From [Clostridium] leptum DSM 753 (GTDB lineage: Bacteria; Bacillota; Clostridia; Oscillospirales; Acutalibacteraceae): 5,070 nt of DNA. A program made the position numbers and the translations under genes. The DNA lies in contig DS480331.1 in NCBI GenBank assembly GCA_000154345.1, positions 1,331-6,400 on the forward strand, read 5' to 3'. The notes beneath the pieces are model-generated. The model searched no databases. It worked only from the letters and a program-made list of their open reading frames with translations, and was not told the origin of the DNA. This document shows positions 4,643 to 5,070 of this stretch, piece after piece. The number at the start of each line of letters is the position of its first letter. Position 1 is the stretch's first letter.

Positions 4643-5070
4643 CTACTTTCTCAAAACCCAGATTAAAAATGCCACCAAAGCTACAAAACCACAACGGCCA
4701 ATACCGTAACTAACCTCATTTTCTATGAAACCTTCCAAGTCTTTAGTTATGCGTGACAGCAATATCAGTTCTGATGCCCTGGTTAACCTGCATCCAGACA
4801 GTACCCCCCCAACGGGAATCCTTTAAACGCGACGCCACCTTGGCCTGAATAGCGCATCCGAGACGCGCTAATTCGCTCGAATTTAAGATTCGATACAGTG
4901 CATTCAATGCAGCGCTATCACCCGCGTAGGCCCTCGTAATCCTTCCCTTTCTCCGCGTAGTCTCCCGATCGAGTGATCCGAGCTTGATCCACCGCAGATC
5001 TACACTGCTAGCAGTGGTATAGACGCGCTATAACACGTACACTCGACAGCTTCGCACTCGTGACACCACT
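4643..5070 (-). pseudogene. Unrecognised frameshifted gene with C-terminal membrane helix, 5' end outside the window
   Basis: The main frame is open from 5027 to TAA 4743-4745 (94 residues) without any good start codon. Key stretches are SSVDLRWIKLGSLDRETTRR, ITRAYAGDSAALNALYRILN, SSELARLGCAIQAKVASRLK and WGGTVWMQVNQGIRTDIAV. Right after this TAA another frame continues with DLEGFIENEVSYGIGRCG, FVALVAFLIWVLRK and TAG at 4643-4645, a single hydrophobic helix with a positive end, so the C-terminus would lie in the cytoplasm. Toward the right edge a third frame (TSAKLSSVRVIARLY) probably carries the upstream part. Composition is more A/T-rich at its 3' end than the rest of the window. I do not recognise the family. 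Two frame changes make it non-functional unless the sequence has errors. Confidence 0.5.
5003..5016. promoter_or_regulatory. 14-bp perfect palindrome
   Basis: CACTGCTAGCAGTG is a perfect inverted repeat lying inside the open frame of the right-edge gene. It may be chance or a binding site. A TATAG/CTATA inverted repeat follows at 5018-5032. Confidence 0.2.

Noticed and set aside
4531..4713. Plus-strand ORF of 60 codons across the strong hairpin.
   Set aside because: It translates through the terminator stem and over the 3' end of the minus-strand gene, so it is not a gene.
1..5070. tRNA, rRNA, insertion sequence or attachment site.
   Set aside because: No cloverleaf, rRNA block, transposase motif with terminal inverted repeats or tRNA-end direct repeat was seen on either strand.

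Overview
The window reads like a gene graveyard from a member of the Actinomycetota. Codon use is mostly GC-rich and several fragments resemble proteins of actinobacterial accessory regions. I see no RNA gene, no transposase and no intact full-length gene. Nearly every recognisable coding stretch is truncated, frameshifted, interrupted by stops or internally deleted. All names rest on motif reading by eye; no search was run.

Left part (1-604): the 3' end of a probable exported protein (+) is followed at once by a decayed second copy of its C-terminal domain. A hairpin terminator and three 18-bp degenerate repeats come next. Left-centre (603-1920, minus strand): a chain of fragments. In transcription order these are the C-terminal part of a type III modification methyltransferase (Mod), a short N-terminal piece of the type III restriction helicase (Res) with its Walker A region deleted, and a three-frame composite whose end resembles actinobacterial plasmid or integrative-element proteins. 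The order mod-res matches a type III restriction-modification operon.

Centre (1921-2853): no gene is visible. The stretch holds a diverged duplication of roughly 200 bp and, at 2523-2551, a single 29-nt sequence with the layout of a type I-E CRISPR repeat, with no second repeat. Right-centre (2854-3960, minus strand): a wrecked ABC exporter with in-frame TAG codons in Walker A and in the LSGGQ signature. A 23-codon ORF with a good ribosome binding site lies just downstream of it.

Right part (3951-5070): a decayed plus-strand series of small ORFs (helix-turn-helix, zinc-ribbon, coiled-coil tail) ends at a very strong, probably bidirectional terminator. Facing it, from the right edge on the minus strand, is an unrecognised broken gene ending in a membrane helix. 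It has no usable start codon and so is easily missed.

Taken together, the window looks like the residue of an accessory or defence-type island: a restriction-modification relic, a CRISPR relic, element-type small genes and an exporter. No working system can be claimed here. The most novel items are the solitary CRISPR-like repeat, the diverged duplication beside it and the unknown gene at the right edge.
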